A stretch of DNA of 64,000 nt, from positions 124,001 to 188,000 of the forward strand of contig UEIJ01000020.1 of assembly GCA_900470195.1 (NCBI GenBank). Direction: 5' to 3'. Position 1 is the first letter of the stretch. Every line of letters begins with the position of its first letter. Made by a program: the position numbers and the translations under genes. Shown here one piece after another: positions 42,354 to 51,339 of this stretch. Under the pieces are notes generated by a model. That model did not search any database and was not told where the DNA came from. It worked only from the letters and a program-made list of their open reading frames with translations. The stretch comes from Hyphomicrobiales bacterium. GTDB lineage: Bacteria; Pseudomonadota; Alphaproteobacteria; Rhizobiales; Rhizobiaceae.

Positions 42354-43376
42354 CTATTTCGCGAAATATTCGCCGAGGATATCCACCTCTTCGGCCACAC
42401 CGAACACCAGCGCGCTGCGCTCATGATAGGCTTGCGGCACGATATCGAGGATCGGCATTGCACCATTGGTTGCCTTCCCGCCGGCCTCGCGGGCGAGAAA
42501 GGCAATCGGATTGGCTTCGTAGACGAGCCGCAGGCGGCCCTTCTCGTAGCCGGGGCGGCTGTCATTCACATAGAAGAACAGACCGCCGCGCTGCATGATG
42601 CGGTGCATGTCGCCCACCGCGGCACCAAGCCAGCGCATGTTGAAATTGCGCCCGCGCGGACCGTCCTTGCCGTTATAGGCATCGTCCACATAGGCTCTCA
42701 TGCCGGGCGAAAGATGACGATACACGGATGCGTTGAACGCCAGATCAGACGTGCGTTCCGGCAGCGTCACCTTGCGGCGCGTGATATGGAAAACACCGCT
42801 CGCCGGGTCGAAGGTCGCGAAGATCACGCCCTCGCCGACCGAAAAGCCAAGATCGACCGAATTGCCGTAAGACACATAACCGGCTGCAACCTGGCGGTTG
42901 CCGGGCTGCAGGAAAGGCTCTTCCACATCGGCGGGGAAGATCGAGAAGATCGTGCCAAGCGGTGCGCCGAGACCCACATTGCCGGAGCCATCGAGCGGAT
43001 CGATGGCGACGGCGATCAGTCCATCGGCCTTGCCTGCCACCGGCAGGTCTGCTTCTTCCGAAAGAATGGAGGCAGCGCCTGCGGCAATCAGCAGTTCGAC
43101 AAACAGGTTGTGCGAACCGACATCGATGCACTTCTGCTGGTCCTGATCGCTGTTGACGCCGACAAGCTTGCCCGGATCGCCGGGAAGCGAGCCGCGTGCG
43201 ATACGACCGGCAAGCCGCGTCGCGCCAGCCAGAATGGCCTTGATCGCATCGGCGGTCGCAAGGCGCAAACCATCCTTGCCAGCCCAGTTGTCGAGATAGG
43301 CCCCGACCGCTTCGGCTTCCACGCGATCGCTATCGCCCACCAGAACCAGTGGAGAAAAATTGCCAGCCATCGTCAT
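42354..43376 (-). CDS. fbp: Class I fructose-1,6-bisphosphatase
   Basis: A 340-residue phosphatase of the class I family. The metal/phosphate site reads [22 protein letters not shown] (the common SSN is SGN) and the C-terminus has [21 protein letters not shown]. It is not the GlpX class. Class I enzymes of the CbbF branch also hydrolyse sedoheptulose-1,7-bisphosphate. The ATG at 43376 overlaps the tkt stop (ATGA), so the two are translationally coupled. With aldolase and transketolase it forms a small gluconeogenic/pentose cycle unit. Confidence 0.89.
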   Translation of the reverse strand: MTMAGNFSPLVLVGDSDRVEAEAVGAYLDNWAGKDGLRLATADAIKAILAGATRLAGRIARGSLPGDPGKLVGVNSDQDQQKCIDVGSHNLFVELLIAAGAASILSEEADLPVAGKADGLIAVAIDPLDGSGNVGLGAPLGTIFSIFPADVEEPFLQPGNRQVAAGYVSYGNSVDLGFSVGEGVIFATFDPASGVFHITRRKVTLPERTSDLAFNASVYRHLSPGMRAYVDDAYNGKDGPRGRNFNMRWLGAAVGDMHRIMQRGGLFFYVNDSRPGYEKGRLRLVYEANPIAFLAREAGGKATNGAMPILDIVPQAYHERSALVFGVAEEVDILGEYFAK

Positions 43377-45373
43377 TTGCCCTGCTCCAGCAAGAATTTT
43401 GCGCGGGCGATAATCGCCTCTGCCGTAATGCCGAATTTCTCATAAAGCACTTCGGCAGGGGCCGAAGCGCCGAAGCCATCCATGCCGATCACATCGTCTT
43501 CGCTGTCGACATAGCGCGTCCAGCCGAACTTGCCTGCGGCTTCCACGGCGATGCGCGGCGCATCGCTCAGAACGCCCTTGCGGTATTCCTTGCTCTGCTT
43601 TTCGAACAGGTCCCAGCTCGGCATGGAGACAACCGCCGTTGCGATGCCTTCCTCGGCAAGCTTTTCGGCAGCCTTTACAGCGAGCGAGACTTCGGTGCCC
43701 GTGGCAAGCAGCGTGATCTGGCGTTCGCCCTTTGCTTCACGCAGCACATAGGCGCCGCGTGCGGAAAGGTTCTCGCCATTGTCGGTGCGCAACTGCGGCA
43801 CGTTCTGGCGCGACAGGGCCAGAACCGAAGGCGTATGCGGATCGGAAACCGCCACAGCCCAGCATTCCAGCGTTTCAATCGTATCAGCCGGGCGGAACAC
43901 ATGAAGGTTCGGCATGGCGCGCAGGCTGGCCAGATGTTCGACCGGCTGGTGCGTCGGTCCGTCTTCGCCAAGGCCGATGGAGTCATGCGTCAGCACATGG
44001 ATAACGCGCACGCCCATCAGCGCCGAAAGGCGGATGGCATTGCGGGCATAATCGGAGAACACCATGAAGGTGCCGCCGTAAGGAATGAAGCCGCCATGGA
44101 CCGCAATGCCGTTCATGGCCGCGCCCATTGCGAACTCACGCACGCCATAGCTGACATAGCGGCCGCTCTTTTCCGGCGTGAAATCGCTGTCGACAGCCGG
44201 AACACGGGTCAGGTTCGAATGGGTAAGGTCAGCCGAACCGCCGATCATTTCCGGGAGCGCTGCCGTCAGGCTTTCAAGTGCGATCTGGCTTGCCTTGCGG
44301 GTCGCAACGTTCTGCGGCTTGTCGAGCAGGCGCTGCTTGGCGTCGGCAACGGTCTTCTGGAAGCTTTCCGGCAGAGTGCCGGCAATACGGCGGTCGAATT
44401 CGGCGCGTTCGGCTGCGGGCAGCGCATCGACGCGCTTCTGCCATGCTTCGCGTTCGGACGCGCCGCGGGCACCGGCTTCACGCCAGGCATTGAGCAACGG
44501 GGCCGGAATTTCAAAGGCTTCCGCCGTCCAGCCGAGCGCTGCCTTGGTGGCGGCATTTTCAGCGGCACCGAGCGGCGCGCCATGAACCCCACTCGTACCG
44601 GCGCGGTTCGGCGAACCGTAGCCGATGACGGTCTTGAGCGCGATCAGCGTCGGGCGGTCAGATTGAGCCTTTGCGCGGGTCAAAGCCGCATCGATGGCGT
44701 CGTGATCATGACCATCGACCTTTTCGACATTCCAGCCGCAAGCCTTGAACTTGGCCGGAATATCGTCGGTGAAGGCGATTTCCGTGCTGCCGTCGATGGT
44801 GATGCCGTTATCGTCATAAAGCACAATCAGCTTGCCGAGGCGAAGATGGCCGGCAAGCGAAATCGCTTCCTGTCCCACGCCTTCCATAAGGCAGCCGTCG
44901 CCGCAGAAAACATAGGTGCGATGATCGACAATATCCTTGCCGAACTGGTCGGCGAGCGCGCGTTCGGCAATTGCCATGCCGACCGAGCTTGCAAGCCCCT
45001 GACCGAGCGGGCCGGTGGTCAGCTCCACGCCTTCGGTATGGCCATATTCCGGATGCCCTGCGGTCTTTGAACCCCACTGGCGGAAGTTCTTCAGCTCATC
45101 GATGGACACGTCCTTGTAGCCCGCCAGATAAAGCGCGCTGTAAAGCAGCATCGAGCCATGGCCATTGGAAAGCACGAAACGGTCACGATCCGCCCATTTA
45201 GGTGCCGAGGCGTCGAATTTCAGATGCTTCGAGAACAGAACGGCGGCGGCATCTGCCATGCCGAGCGGCATTCCCGGATGGCCGGAATTGGCGGCATCGA
45301 CGGCATCGATCGAAAGAGCGCGAATGCAGTTGGCGAGTTGCAGCATATCTGATACGGGCGGGGCGAAATTCAT
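43373..45373 (-). CDS. tkt: Transketolase
   Basis: A 666-residue thiamine diphosphate enzyme. Landmarks are [23 protein letters not shown] at the N-terminus, the ThDP/Mg motif [21 protein letters not shown] and Asn in [10 protein letters not shown], and the C-terminal [20 protein letters not shown]. It moves two-carbon units among erythrose-4-phosphate, xylulose-5-phosphate and others. The ATG at 45373 follows GGAGGTTACC; the frame back to 45508 is leader. It heads the tkt-fbp-fba operon and would directly consume the product of the erythritol pathway. Confidence 0.92.
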   Translation of the reverse strand: MNFAPPVSDMLQLANCIRALSIDAVDAANSGHPGMPLGMADAAAVLFSKHLKFDASAPKWADRDRFVLSNGHGSMLLYSALYLAGYKDVSIDELKNFRQWGSKTAGHPEYGHTEGVELTTGPLGQGLASSVGMAIAERALADQFGKDIVDHRTYVFCGDGCLMEGVGQEAISLAGHLRLGKLIVLYDDNGITIDGSTEIAFTDDIPAKFKACGWNVEKVDGHDHDAIDAALTRAKAQSDRPTLIALKTVIGYGSPNRAGTSGVHGAPLGAAENAATKAALGWTAEAFEIPAPLLNAWREAGARGASEREAWQKRVDALPAAERAEFDRRIAGTLPESFQKTVADAKQRLLDKPQNVATRKASQIALESLTAALPEMIGGSADLTHSNLTRVPAVDSDFTPEKSGRYVSYGVREFAMGAAMNGIAVHGGFIPYGGTFMVFSDYARNAIRLSALMGVRVIHVLTHDSIGLGEDGPTHQPVEHLASLRAMPNLHVFRPADTIETLECWAVAVSDPHTPSVLALSRQNVPQLRTDNGENLSARGAYVLREAKGERQITLLATGTEVSLAVKAAEKLAEEGIATAVVSMPSWDLFEKQSKEYRKGVLSDAPRIAVEAAGKFGWTRYVDSEDDVIGMDGFGASAPAEVLYEKFGITAEAIIARAKFLLEQGK

Positions 45374-45772
45374 CGGCGGTAACCTCCTTGCCAAATGCAA
45401 AGTCTCAGGCATTTCCGGCAAACGAAACCCGGGTTCCGACTCCGGCATGCGTATAAACAACAAAGCCAGGGCGCATTGTGTAACGGCGACTGGATGCAAT
45501 GCGCTCATGCTGCCCGGGATTGCGCGGTCCTGTGAGGGTCGGCCCCGGACACCAATTCCGGTAACACCGTTTCAAAAGCATAACAATATGGTCATAACAT
45601 TATAACGATTTAAATGTGATCTTGAGTGTGATTTTTCTTTCCACACCCCTGTTTTAGCCACTGCGGACGGACGAAATCGCAGAATCAGCGTCGCGACTCA
45701 CCCGCAAAACGCAAAAGGCAGCCCATGGATGACCACGGACTGCCATTTAAAATGATATCTCGGTGGGGCGGA
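45374..45772. promoter_or_regulatory. Leader region of the tkt-fbp-fba operon
   Basis: This 399-bp gap holds the tkt promoter and, at its left end, the nnrS terminator (the coordinates here overlap it). Around 45580-45606 the plus strand has ATAACA (45580), ATAACA (45594) and ATAAC (45602), that is three GTTAT-type elements toward tkt. They resemble the TGTTAT half of the ery elements. Nothing else in the gap stands out. Confidence 0.4.
45713..45744 (-). terminator. Rho-independent terminator of nnrS
   Basis: On the minus strand GGCAGTCCGTGG and CCATGGGCTGCC form a 12-bp RNA stem (two G-U pairs) around a TCAT loop at 45717-45744, followed by TTTT at 45713-45716. It lies 28 bp past the nnrS stop codon. 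Confidence 0.8.
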
Positions 45773-47017
45773 TTACGCGCCGGCCATTCGCTGGCGGCGT
45801 TCCCGCAGCAGCATCGGGCCATATTCCAGAACGTAAAGCCCGAAAGCGCCCATCCAGAGCAAGGCCGATGCGGAGAGGATGGTGTGGAAGAAATTCGGCA
45901 TGATTTCCGCCAGCGGGCGGATCAGAGCAGCAGCGACAAGGCAGAGATAAGCGACCTGCGTGATGGGCGAGGCTGTCAGTTCGCGCCCGGTGTGGCCGCG
46001 TGTCGCCCGTGTCATGACGGCGAGCATCATGCAGCCCATCGCGCCGACCGTAATCACGTGCAAGGCCGAATAAGGGTTGAGGCGATCGATGGCCGAAAGG
46101 CCGATGGCGATGAAACCGAGCGGGATGAAGGCATAGGCGACGTGAAGCACGAGCAGCAGCTTTTCTCGCGCAATCGACCATCCCCGCCAGCGATAAAGCC
46201 GCACGATATGAAACAGCGCCGCAATCCACGCCAGAACTGCGGTGATCGTCTGGTCGGGAGCGGCGATCCAGCCGATGCAGGCCACCGCGCCGACAATAAT
46301 GCTGAACCCGTCATAACGGTTGAACGGCACCGGAAAACGCGTCTTCCCCATCTTGTTCAGCCAGTTGCGGGTAAAGCTCGGTACGATGCGCCCGCCGATC
46401 ACCATCACCAGCAGGACATAGGCGCTGACCCCGATGCGGTTGGCCAGGGCTGCATCGCTGTCGGTCAGGATCAGAAAATGGAAGACGAGATTGGCGAGCA
46501 TCACTGTCGCGACGCCAATCAGCACCTTCAGGTTTTTCCATTGGCGTCCGGCGATAATTTCCCGCCCGCAGATGAAAAGCAGCGAAGGCAGGAACAGGCT
46601 TTCGACCGCAACGGCAAACCGCACATCGATAAGGTCAGGCTCCAGAAACACCAACCGCCCCGCAAGCCACACGCCGACAATTATAGCGAGCGGCGTTCCC
46701 GATACGGGCAGGCCACCCGTCCAGTTTGGAATGGCCGTCAAAAGAAAACCTGCGAGAACGGCGGAAGAGAAACCGAACACCATTTCATGGGCGTGCCAGT
46801 TCAGCCCGCCATAGGAACCGCCGAGCGGCATCCCGAGCGTCAGCGACAATATCCACAAAAGCATCGCCAGAACGGCCCATATGGCCCCGCCCAGAAAGAA
46901 TGGGCGGAAGCCATAGCTGAGGAGGACGGGACCGGTCATCTTCAGTCCGCGCGGCATACCTTTTTGATCGGATGGCATCGCAGCAGGTACTGCCTGCAGG
47001 CCTGGCTGTCTGGTCAT
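45773..47017 (-). CDS. nnrS: NnrS-family haem-copper membrane protein
   Basis: A 414-residue inner-membrane protein with about 12 membrane segments. NnrS pieces seen are YGFRPFFLGGAIWAVLAM near the N-terminus, WHAHEMVFGFSSAVLAGFLLTA with conserved His, RIVPSFTRN and HVITVGAMGCMMLAVMTRATRGHTGR. NnrS proteins are linked to denitrification and protect against nitric oxide stress. It lies 61 bp downstream of pseudoazurin and may be read from the same Fnr-type promoter. The start at 47017 follows GGCGAGGAC. Confidence 0.88.
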   Translation of the reverse strand: MTRQPGLQAVPAAMPSDQKGMPRGLKMTGPVLLSYGFRPFFLGGAIWAVLAMLLWILSLTLGMPLGGSYGGLNWHAHEMVFGFSSAVLAGFLLTAIPNWTGGLPVSGTPLAIIVGVWLAGRLVFLEPDLIDVRFAVAVESLFLPSLLFICGREIIAGRQWKNLKVLIGVATVMLANLVFHFLILTDSDAALANRIGVSAYVLLVMVIGGRIVPSFTRNWLNKMGKTRFPVPFNRYDGFSIIVGAVACIGWIAAPDQTITAVLAWIAALFHIVRLYRWRGWSIAREKLLLVLHVAYAFIPLGFIAIGLSAIDRLNPYSALHVITVGAMGCMMLAVMTRATRGHTGRELTASPITQVAYLCLVAAALIRPLAEIMPNFFHTILSASALLWMGAFGLYVLEYGPMLLRERRQRMAGA

Positions 47018-47078
47018 GATGTCCTCGCCATGAAGCCGGTCAAGTCCGGCTCATCGAGTTTCGATACTACTTGCCATA

Positions 47079-47519
47079 TTACTGAGCGCTGGCGATGACC
47101 TTTTCCAGCCGCTCCTGAACGACCTTCGGCTTCTTGGCCGAAACGATCCGGTCGAGATTGGCCGGGCTGTCGCCGACAGCGATCAGCGCGATCATGCCCA
47201 TCGCATAATGCGGGGTGCACTTTACCAGATAGGCGCCGGGTTCGGTAACCGTCAGCACATAATTCTCGTTGATCTTGCTTTTGAACTTCTCCGCGCCTTC
47301 AGGGATCATGTCCTTGATGGATTCGACATTGTGTCCCTTGTCGACCGGCACGAAGGTGATCGTGTCGCCGGGATTGGCCTTTATATAGGCGGGTTCGAAA
47401 ACCATGGCGCCCTCGGCACCCTTGTTGAGCATATGGACTTCGATATTTTCGGCAAGAGCGGGGGCCGCCAGCACAGCAAGAATGCCTGCTGCAGCAAATT
47501 TGATTGCGAGTTTACGCAT
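47079..47519 (-). CDS. Pseudoazurin
   Basis: A 146-residue periplasmic type I blue copper protein. Residues 1-23 are a signal peptide ending ALA. Copper ligands in the precursor are His63 (KGHNVE), Cys101, His104 and Met109 (CTPHYAMGM), equal to His40, Cys78, His81 and Met86 of the mature family. It carries electrons from cytochrome bc1 to copper nitrite reductase and related enzymes. The ATG at 47519 is chosen over 47537 because it gives the standard precursor. A perfect Fnr-type box lies 93 bp upstream. Confidence 0.92.
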   Translation of the reverse strand: MRKLAIKFAAAGILAVLAAPALAENIEVHMLNKGAEGAMVFEPAYIKANPGDTITFVPVDKGHNVESIKDMIPEGAEKFKSKINENYVLTVTEPGAYLVKCTPHYAMGMIALIAVGDSPANLDRIVSAKKPKVVQERLEKVIASAQ

Positions 47520-47611
47520 TTTCGTCCTGATCTCCATCGGATGGGCGCAGCTGCCGTCTCGGCTTCAACGCGCCACACAACGGGATTTAGACCGGCCGCC
47601 TGCCGATCTCT

Positions 47612-47625
47612 TTGATCTGGATCAA
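47612..47625. promoter_or_regulatory. Fnr/Nnr-type box upstream of pseudoazurin
   Basis: TTGAT-CTGG-ATCAA is a perfect match to the Fnr/NnrR/DNR consensus. Its centre is about 99 bp before the pseudoazurin start; with activation from -41.5 the transcript would start near 47577 and have a leader of about 58 bases. Confidence 0.8.
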
Positions 47626-47772
47626 ACAGTCTGAGTTATTCATGATAATATCGCTCAAATTTCAATCGGAACAAGCGATTGATTTTCCGCGCCCGGCCAT
47701 CGCATCATTCCGGACGGCTGACAGCCCTTTTGCCGCAGGCTCCGGTCCGCTTGCCCGGCATGACAACCCTGC

Positions 47773-47789
47773 ATGCATCTTGTATGCAT
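47773..47789. promoter_or_regulatory. ATGCAT-N5-ATGCAT inverted repeat before the Ldh2-type gene
   Basis: Two ATGCAT copies flank CTTGT, 35 bp before the start of the reductase gene. The CTTGTAT within it recurs in the promoter region of the GntR/lyase pair at 49943. It is a candidate GntR operator; the remainder of the 305-bp gap between pseudoazurin and this gene shows only the Fnr-type box. Confidence 0.45.
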
Positions 47790-47824
47790 TTTAGGGAACA
47801 ATATTCGCTGCAAGGGATGAGAGA

Positions 47825-48856
47825 ATGAGCGACACCATTTCGATTTCGACAGACGAACTCGCCGGGCTTGTGCGGGAAATCCTGAACAAGGCGGGTTTCA
47901 GCGCCGAGCATGCCGCAGCCATCGCCAAGACGATTGTGGCGGGCGAGCGCGACGGCTGCAAATCGCATGGTGTCTACCGCATCGAAGGCTGCCTGCGCAC
48001 GCTGAAAAGCGGCAAGGTGATTGCCGATGCCGATCCGGTCGTCACGACCGACGACAGCGCCGTTGTTCGCGTCGACGCCAAGGGCGGCTTTGCCAATCTG
48101 GCCTTTGAACGCGGCACCCCTGCCCTCGTGGAGAAGGCGCGCAAGCTCGGCATCGCGGCGCTGGCGATCAACGACTGCACCCATTTCGCAGCCCTCTGGC
48201 CTGAAGTGGAAGCGCTCGCAGAACAGGGCCTTGCCGCAATCGCCATGTGCCCGAGCTATGCGACCGTTGCGCCCGCAGGCGGAACGAAGCCGCTTCTCGG
48301 CACCAACCCGTTTGCCTTCGGCTGGCCGCGCCCCGGCGATTATCCTTATGTGTTCGACTTTGCCACCAGCGTTGCCGCGCGTGGCGAGCTGGAGCTTTAT
48401 CGCCGCGCCGGAAAGCAGCTGCCCGAAGGCTGGGCCGTCGATGCGGACGGCAATCCGACCACCGATCCGGAAGCCGCCCTTGCGGGCGCGATGCTGCCAT
48501 TTGGCGGGCACAAGGGATCGGCCATTTCCACGATGATCGAACTTCTGGCCGGTGTGATGATCGGTGATTTCACCAGCCCCGAAGCGCTCGACTTCCTCGG
48601 CACCACGACGCTTGCGCCGCGCCACGGCGAACTCATCATCGCCTTCGACCCCGCCCGCATGGCGGGCGGTCGCGGCAACCCGCAGGAGCGCGGCGAAATC
48701 CTGATTGATGCGATTGCCGGACAGGGCGCGCGCCTGCCGTCGCAGCGCCGCTTTGCCGCCCGCCGCGATTCACTCAGCAAAGGCATCACGCTGACCGCCG
48801 CCGAAATGGCGCTGCTGGAAAAGCTGAAGGAAAAGGGTCTGGACGCCGTGTCCTGA
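47825..48856 (+). CDS. Ldh2/malate dehydrogenase-family NAD(P) oxidoreductase (imine reductase-like)
   Basis: A 343-residue protein of the LDH2/MDG2 family, whose fold differs from Rossmann dehydrogenases. Landmarks are GERDGCKSHGVYRIEGCL with the catalytic His, DCTHFAALWPEVEALAEQG, LLGTNPFAFGWPRPGDYP, FDFATSVAARGELELY and MLPFGGHKGSA. Members include delta1-piperidine/pyrroline-2-carboxylate reductases (DpkA, LhpI), lactate and ureidoglycolate dehydrogenases. The Gly-His-Lys-Gly pattern and the DapA-family neighbour make an imino acid reductase of lysine or hydroxyproline breakdown the best guess. It converges on the DapA-like gene. Confidence 0.82.
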   Translation: MSDTISISTDELAGLVREILNKAGFSAEHAAAIAKTIVAGERDGCKSHGVYRIEGCLRTLKSGKVIADADPVVTTDDSAVVRVDAKGGFANLAFERGTPALVEKARKLGIAALAINDCTHFAALWPEVEALAEQGLAAIAMCPSYATVAPAGGTKPLLGTNPFAFGWPRPGDYPYVFDFATSVAARGELELYRRAGKQLPEGWAVDADGNPTTDPEAALAGAMLPFGGHKGSAISTMIELLAGVMIGDFTSPEALDFLGTTTLAPRHGELIIAFDPARMAGGRGNPQERGEILIDAIAGQGARLPSQRRFAARRDSLSKGITLTAAEMALLEKLKEKGLDAVS

Positions 48857-48862
48857 CCTGAC

Positions 48863-48894
48863 AAAAAAGGCGCCGAACTCGGCGCCTTTTTCTT
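48863..48894. terminator. Bidirectional intrinsic terminator
   Basis: AAAAAA precedes and TTTTT follows the stem GGCGCCGA (48869-48876)/TCGGCGCC (48879-48886). It lies between the convergent reductase and lyase genes and is a strong terminator for both. Confidence 0.88.
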
Positions 48895-48908
48895 TACTTA
48901 TGATGATT

Positions 48909-49871
48909 TCAGGCGGCGTATTTTGCTGCCGCGCTGCCCTGTTTGTTCCAGCCTGCATACCAGTCCTGGAACAGCTTGAGCTGGGTTTCGCAATAGCCGC
49001 GCTGGCTATCGGAGAGCTTGTCCGTCTCGTTGAAATGCAGCTCATATTCGGGATTGCCGGTCAGGACCATCATGTGCTTGTAGAAGAGAACGAGGTCCGG
49101 GCCTTCATCGAAGGACGACAGAACGTCGAGCGCGGCTTCGAGTTCCAGCGCCAGCTTGCGCGCTTCGACGTCGCCGGTGGCTGCGGCCTTCGACAGGGCA
49201 ACCAGATGCTGCACTTCCTTCGGCAGCACATTGCCGATGCCGGTGATCGCGCCGGTTGCGCCGCAATTGACGAAGCCGTGGAAGACGCCGGTATCGACGC
49301 CGACCATCAGGGTCACATCGTCATCGGCGCTGGTGATGTTTTCAGCAGCGTAACGCATGGCTTCCGCGCCGCCGAATTCCTTGAAGCCGATAAGGTTCGG
49401 ATGTTCTGCGCGCAGCGCGAAGAACAGGTCGGCGCGGGTCGCGAAACCGTAATAGGGGCTGTTGTAGATGACAGCCGGAAGGTCGGGAGCAGCCGACAGG
49501 ATCGCCTTGAAATGCGCCTTCTGCGCCGAGATCGAGGAGCCACGCGACAGAACGCGCGGAATGACCATCAGGCCCTTCGCGCCGACTTTCTGCGCATGGG
49601 CGGCATGGGCGGCGGCGATCTTCGTGTTGACCGCGCCGGTGCCGACGACGACAGGCACGCCAGCCTTGGCGAGCGCCTCGACGCCAGCCATGCGCTCCTC
49701 GTCCGAGAGGAGCGGCCAGTCGCCCATCGAACCGCAATAGACGACCGCAGACATGCCCTTCGCGATCAGTTCCTTGCCCTTGCGGACCAGCGCATCGAAA
49801 TCCGGGGTGCGGTCGGGCTTGCAGGGGGTCATGAGGGCCGGAATGCAACCGGAGAAAATGTTAGAGGTCAT
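48909..49871 (-). CDS. DapA-family (dihydrodipicolinate synthase-like) lyase
   Basis: A 320-residue TIM barrel of the NAL/DapA superfamily. PALMTPCKPDRTPDFDALV, the substrate loop YCGSMGDWPLLSDEER, Tyr in VIYNSPYYGFA, the Schiff-base Lys in LIGFKEFGG and GVDTGVFHGFVNCGATGAITG are visible. The GSMGDW loop replaces the GTTGE of true DapA, so lysine synthesis is unlikely; members of this type include deaminases and aldolases of hydroxyproline and sugar acid breakdown. The ATG at 49871 follows AAGGAACG. A GntR gene is divergent and probably regulates it. Confidence 0.83.
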   Translation of the reverse strand: MTSNIFSGCIPALMTPCKPDRTPDFDALVRKGKELIAKGMSAVVYCGSMGDWPLLSDEERMAGVEALAKAGVPVVVGTGAVNTKIAAAHAAHAQKVGAKGLMVIPRVLSRGSSISAQKAHFKAILSAAPDLPAVIYNSPYYGFATRADLFFALRAEHPNLIGFKEFGGAEAMRYAAENITSADDDVTLMVGVDTGVFHGFVNCGATGAITGIGNVLPKEVQHLVALSKAAATGDVEARKLALELEAALDVLSSFDEGPDLVLFYKHMMVLTGNPEYELHFNETDKLSDSQRGYCETQLKLFQDWYAGWNKQGSAAAKYAA

Positions 49872-49943
49872 AGCGTCGTTCCTTGGACGTTTTTCCTTGA
49901 GCGTTTTCACGCAAGCTGGATCTACAATCGGTCTGCCAAACCT

Positions 49944-49971
49944 TGTATTGAATCAAATATACACTTTGTAT
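49944..49971. promoter_or_regulatory. TGTAT/ATACA repeats between the lyase and GntR genes
   Basis: TGTAT (49944), ATACA (49959) and TGTAT (49967) form TGTAT-N10-ATACA and ATACA-CTT-TGTAT inverted repeats in the 216-bp divergent gap. FCD-GntR regulators bind such TTGTAT/ATACAA-type sites. The adjacent GntR protein is the obvious candidate. Confidence 0.45.
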
Positions 49972-50087
49972 TTTTCTTGTCGACCAAAATTTTGTTTCGG
50001 GTTAGGATTGCTTGACGGGTGCGATTTAAACTGGTGTTAGAATGCAGTTGTGCTGCGTCGCATACACCGAAAGAGGACAGACAGGAC

Positions 50088-50792
50088 ATGGACAAAGACG
50101 ACGCAAACCAGACAGCCGACCGGAAGAAGGGTTCAGGCGTAAAGCTGGTTTACGACGTGCTGCGTGACGAAATTATCGATCTTTCGCTCGCGCCGGGCAG
50201 CCCCATCGATGAAAACCAGCTCGCAGAGCGCTTTTCCATGTCGCGCACGCCGATCCGCGAGGCGCTGGTGCGGCTTGCGAGCGACGGCTTCGTGACCACG
50301 CTGCCCAACCGCTCGACGGTTGTTTCCAATATCGATTTTCTGAGCCTGCCCGCCTTTTTCGACGCGGTAACGCTCATGTACCGCGTGACGACGCGGCTTG
50401 CCGCCCGCAACCGGACCGACAAGGACCTTGAGAACATCCGGGCGCATCAGGAAGCTTTTGCCCGCGCCGTCCGCTCGCAAAACGCGCTGGAAATGATCGC
50501 GACGAACCGCGACTTTCATGCAGCCATTGCCGAAGCGGGCCGCAATCCCTTCTATACCACGTTCTTTTCGCGGCTTCTCGATGAAGGGCGCAGGCTGCTG
50601 CGCCTCTATTACCAGTCTTTTGCCGACCGCCTGCCGGAGCGTTACGTCACCGAGCATGAAGACATGATCCGCGCTATCGAAGAGCGGGATGTCGACACCG
50701 CCGATCTGCTTGGCAAGGCGCATGGCGACCAGATTGTCTATCAGATCCGCAAGCTGATTGCGGAAGACCGCCGCGATCAGCTGGATCTGTAG
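50088..50792 (+). CDS. GntR-family regulator, FCD subgroup
   Basis: A 234-residue regulator: winged helix-turn-helix with LAPGSPIDENQLAERFSMSRTPIREALVRL (about 35-64) and a C-terminal FCD domain with MIATNRDFHAAIAEAGRNP (metal/ligand His) and EHEDMIRAIEERD. It starts at the ATG at 50088 (AGAGGACAGACAGGAC before it); an in-frame upstream start lacks support. It is divergent from the DapA-like lyase and likely controls that gene and perhaps the Ldh2-type reductase. Confidence 0.86.
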   Translation: MDKDDANQTADRKKGSGVKLVYDVLRDEIIDLSLAPGSPIDENQLAERFSMSRTPIREALVRLASDGFVTTLPNRSTVVSNIDFLSLPAFFDAVTLMYRVTTRLAARNRTDKDLENIRAHQEAFARAVRSQNALEMIATNRDFHAAIAEAGRNPFYTTFFSRLLDEGRRLLRLYYQSFADRLPERYVTEHEDMIRAIEERDVDTADLLGKAHGDQIVYQIRKLIAEDRRDQLDL

Positions 50793-50799
50793 GCAGCTG

Positions 50800-51339
50800 T
50801 TAAATCACTTCCAGCGATTGCCGGGATTCCACCACGCGGTCGCACCATCCGAGCACGGCCTGGCTCTCCGGGGCGAGAAGAACGCCGCAATCCCCGGCAA
50901 AATCGTTCCAGCCCTCCACATAGGTTTCGCGCACCACGGTCAGCACCGGAATCCGGCGCGCATAGGCCGTTTCGATGATGGAGCGGAAACCGTGCCCTTC
51001 CGTCTCGCCCTTGCCGAAACGGTTGAGGATCAGAATATCGGCGCCGTCGTCTAGTTCCGTCAGAAGCGAACCTGCCACATCGGCAAGGGCTGCCGGATCG
51101 AGGCGGCACCCCTTCGACCCGGAACCGAGCGCCTGCGAAATGATCTGCGTGACGCCGGTGCCTATATGCTCGATCTCGATATCGCGGCAGCATTCCTCCC
51201 CGCCGGTTTCGCGACGCTGGAGAAAGCCCGCCACGCGCAGGCCAGCCTGCCTCGCCCGGTGCGCCACACCTGCCAGAAGCTGGTCCACCGGCACATCCTT
51301 TGCGGCGAGGATGGCGGCAAGCATCGGTTCGAGGCTCAT
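50800..51339 (-). CDS. DUF2478 protein at the end of the nar operon
   Basis: A 179-residue cytoplasmic protein with the DUF2478 pattern: N-terminal LLAGVAHRARQAGLRVAGFLQ, then CRLDPAALADVAGSLL, ADILILNRFGKGETEGHGF and RRIPVLTVV. Members are often found near molybdenum transport or molybdoenzyme genes and have been called NTPases, but no classical P-loop is visible here. Its start overlaps the stop of the parvulin-type gene by four bases, making it the seventh gene of the narKGHJI operon. A role in molybdenum cofactor supply to NarG is an inference. Confidence 0.75.
   Translation of the reverse strand: MSLEPMLAAILAAKDVPVDQLLAGVAHRARQAGLRVAGFLQRRETGGEECCRDIEIEHIGTGVTQIISQALGSGSKGCRLDPAALADVAGSLLTELDDGADILILNRFGKGETEGHGFRSIIETAYARRIPVLTVVRETYVEGWNDFAGDCGVLLAPESQAVLGWCDRVVESRQSLEVI

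Noticed and set aside
42354-43376. GlpX (class II FBPase) reading of this gene
   Set aside because: The DPLDGSGN and GTIFSI pattern is that of class I enzymes, and GlpX lacks it.
43349-45070. 573-codon open frame opposite tkt
   Set aside because: Antisense to transketolase, no recognisable fold and no start signal.
48909-49871. Lysine-biosynthetic dapA
   Set aside because: The substrate loop differs from true DapA and the gene sits with a GntR regulator and an oxidoreductase typical of catabolism.
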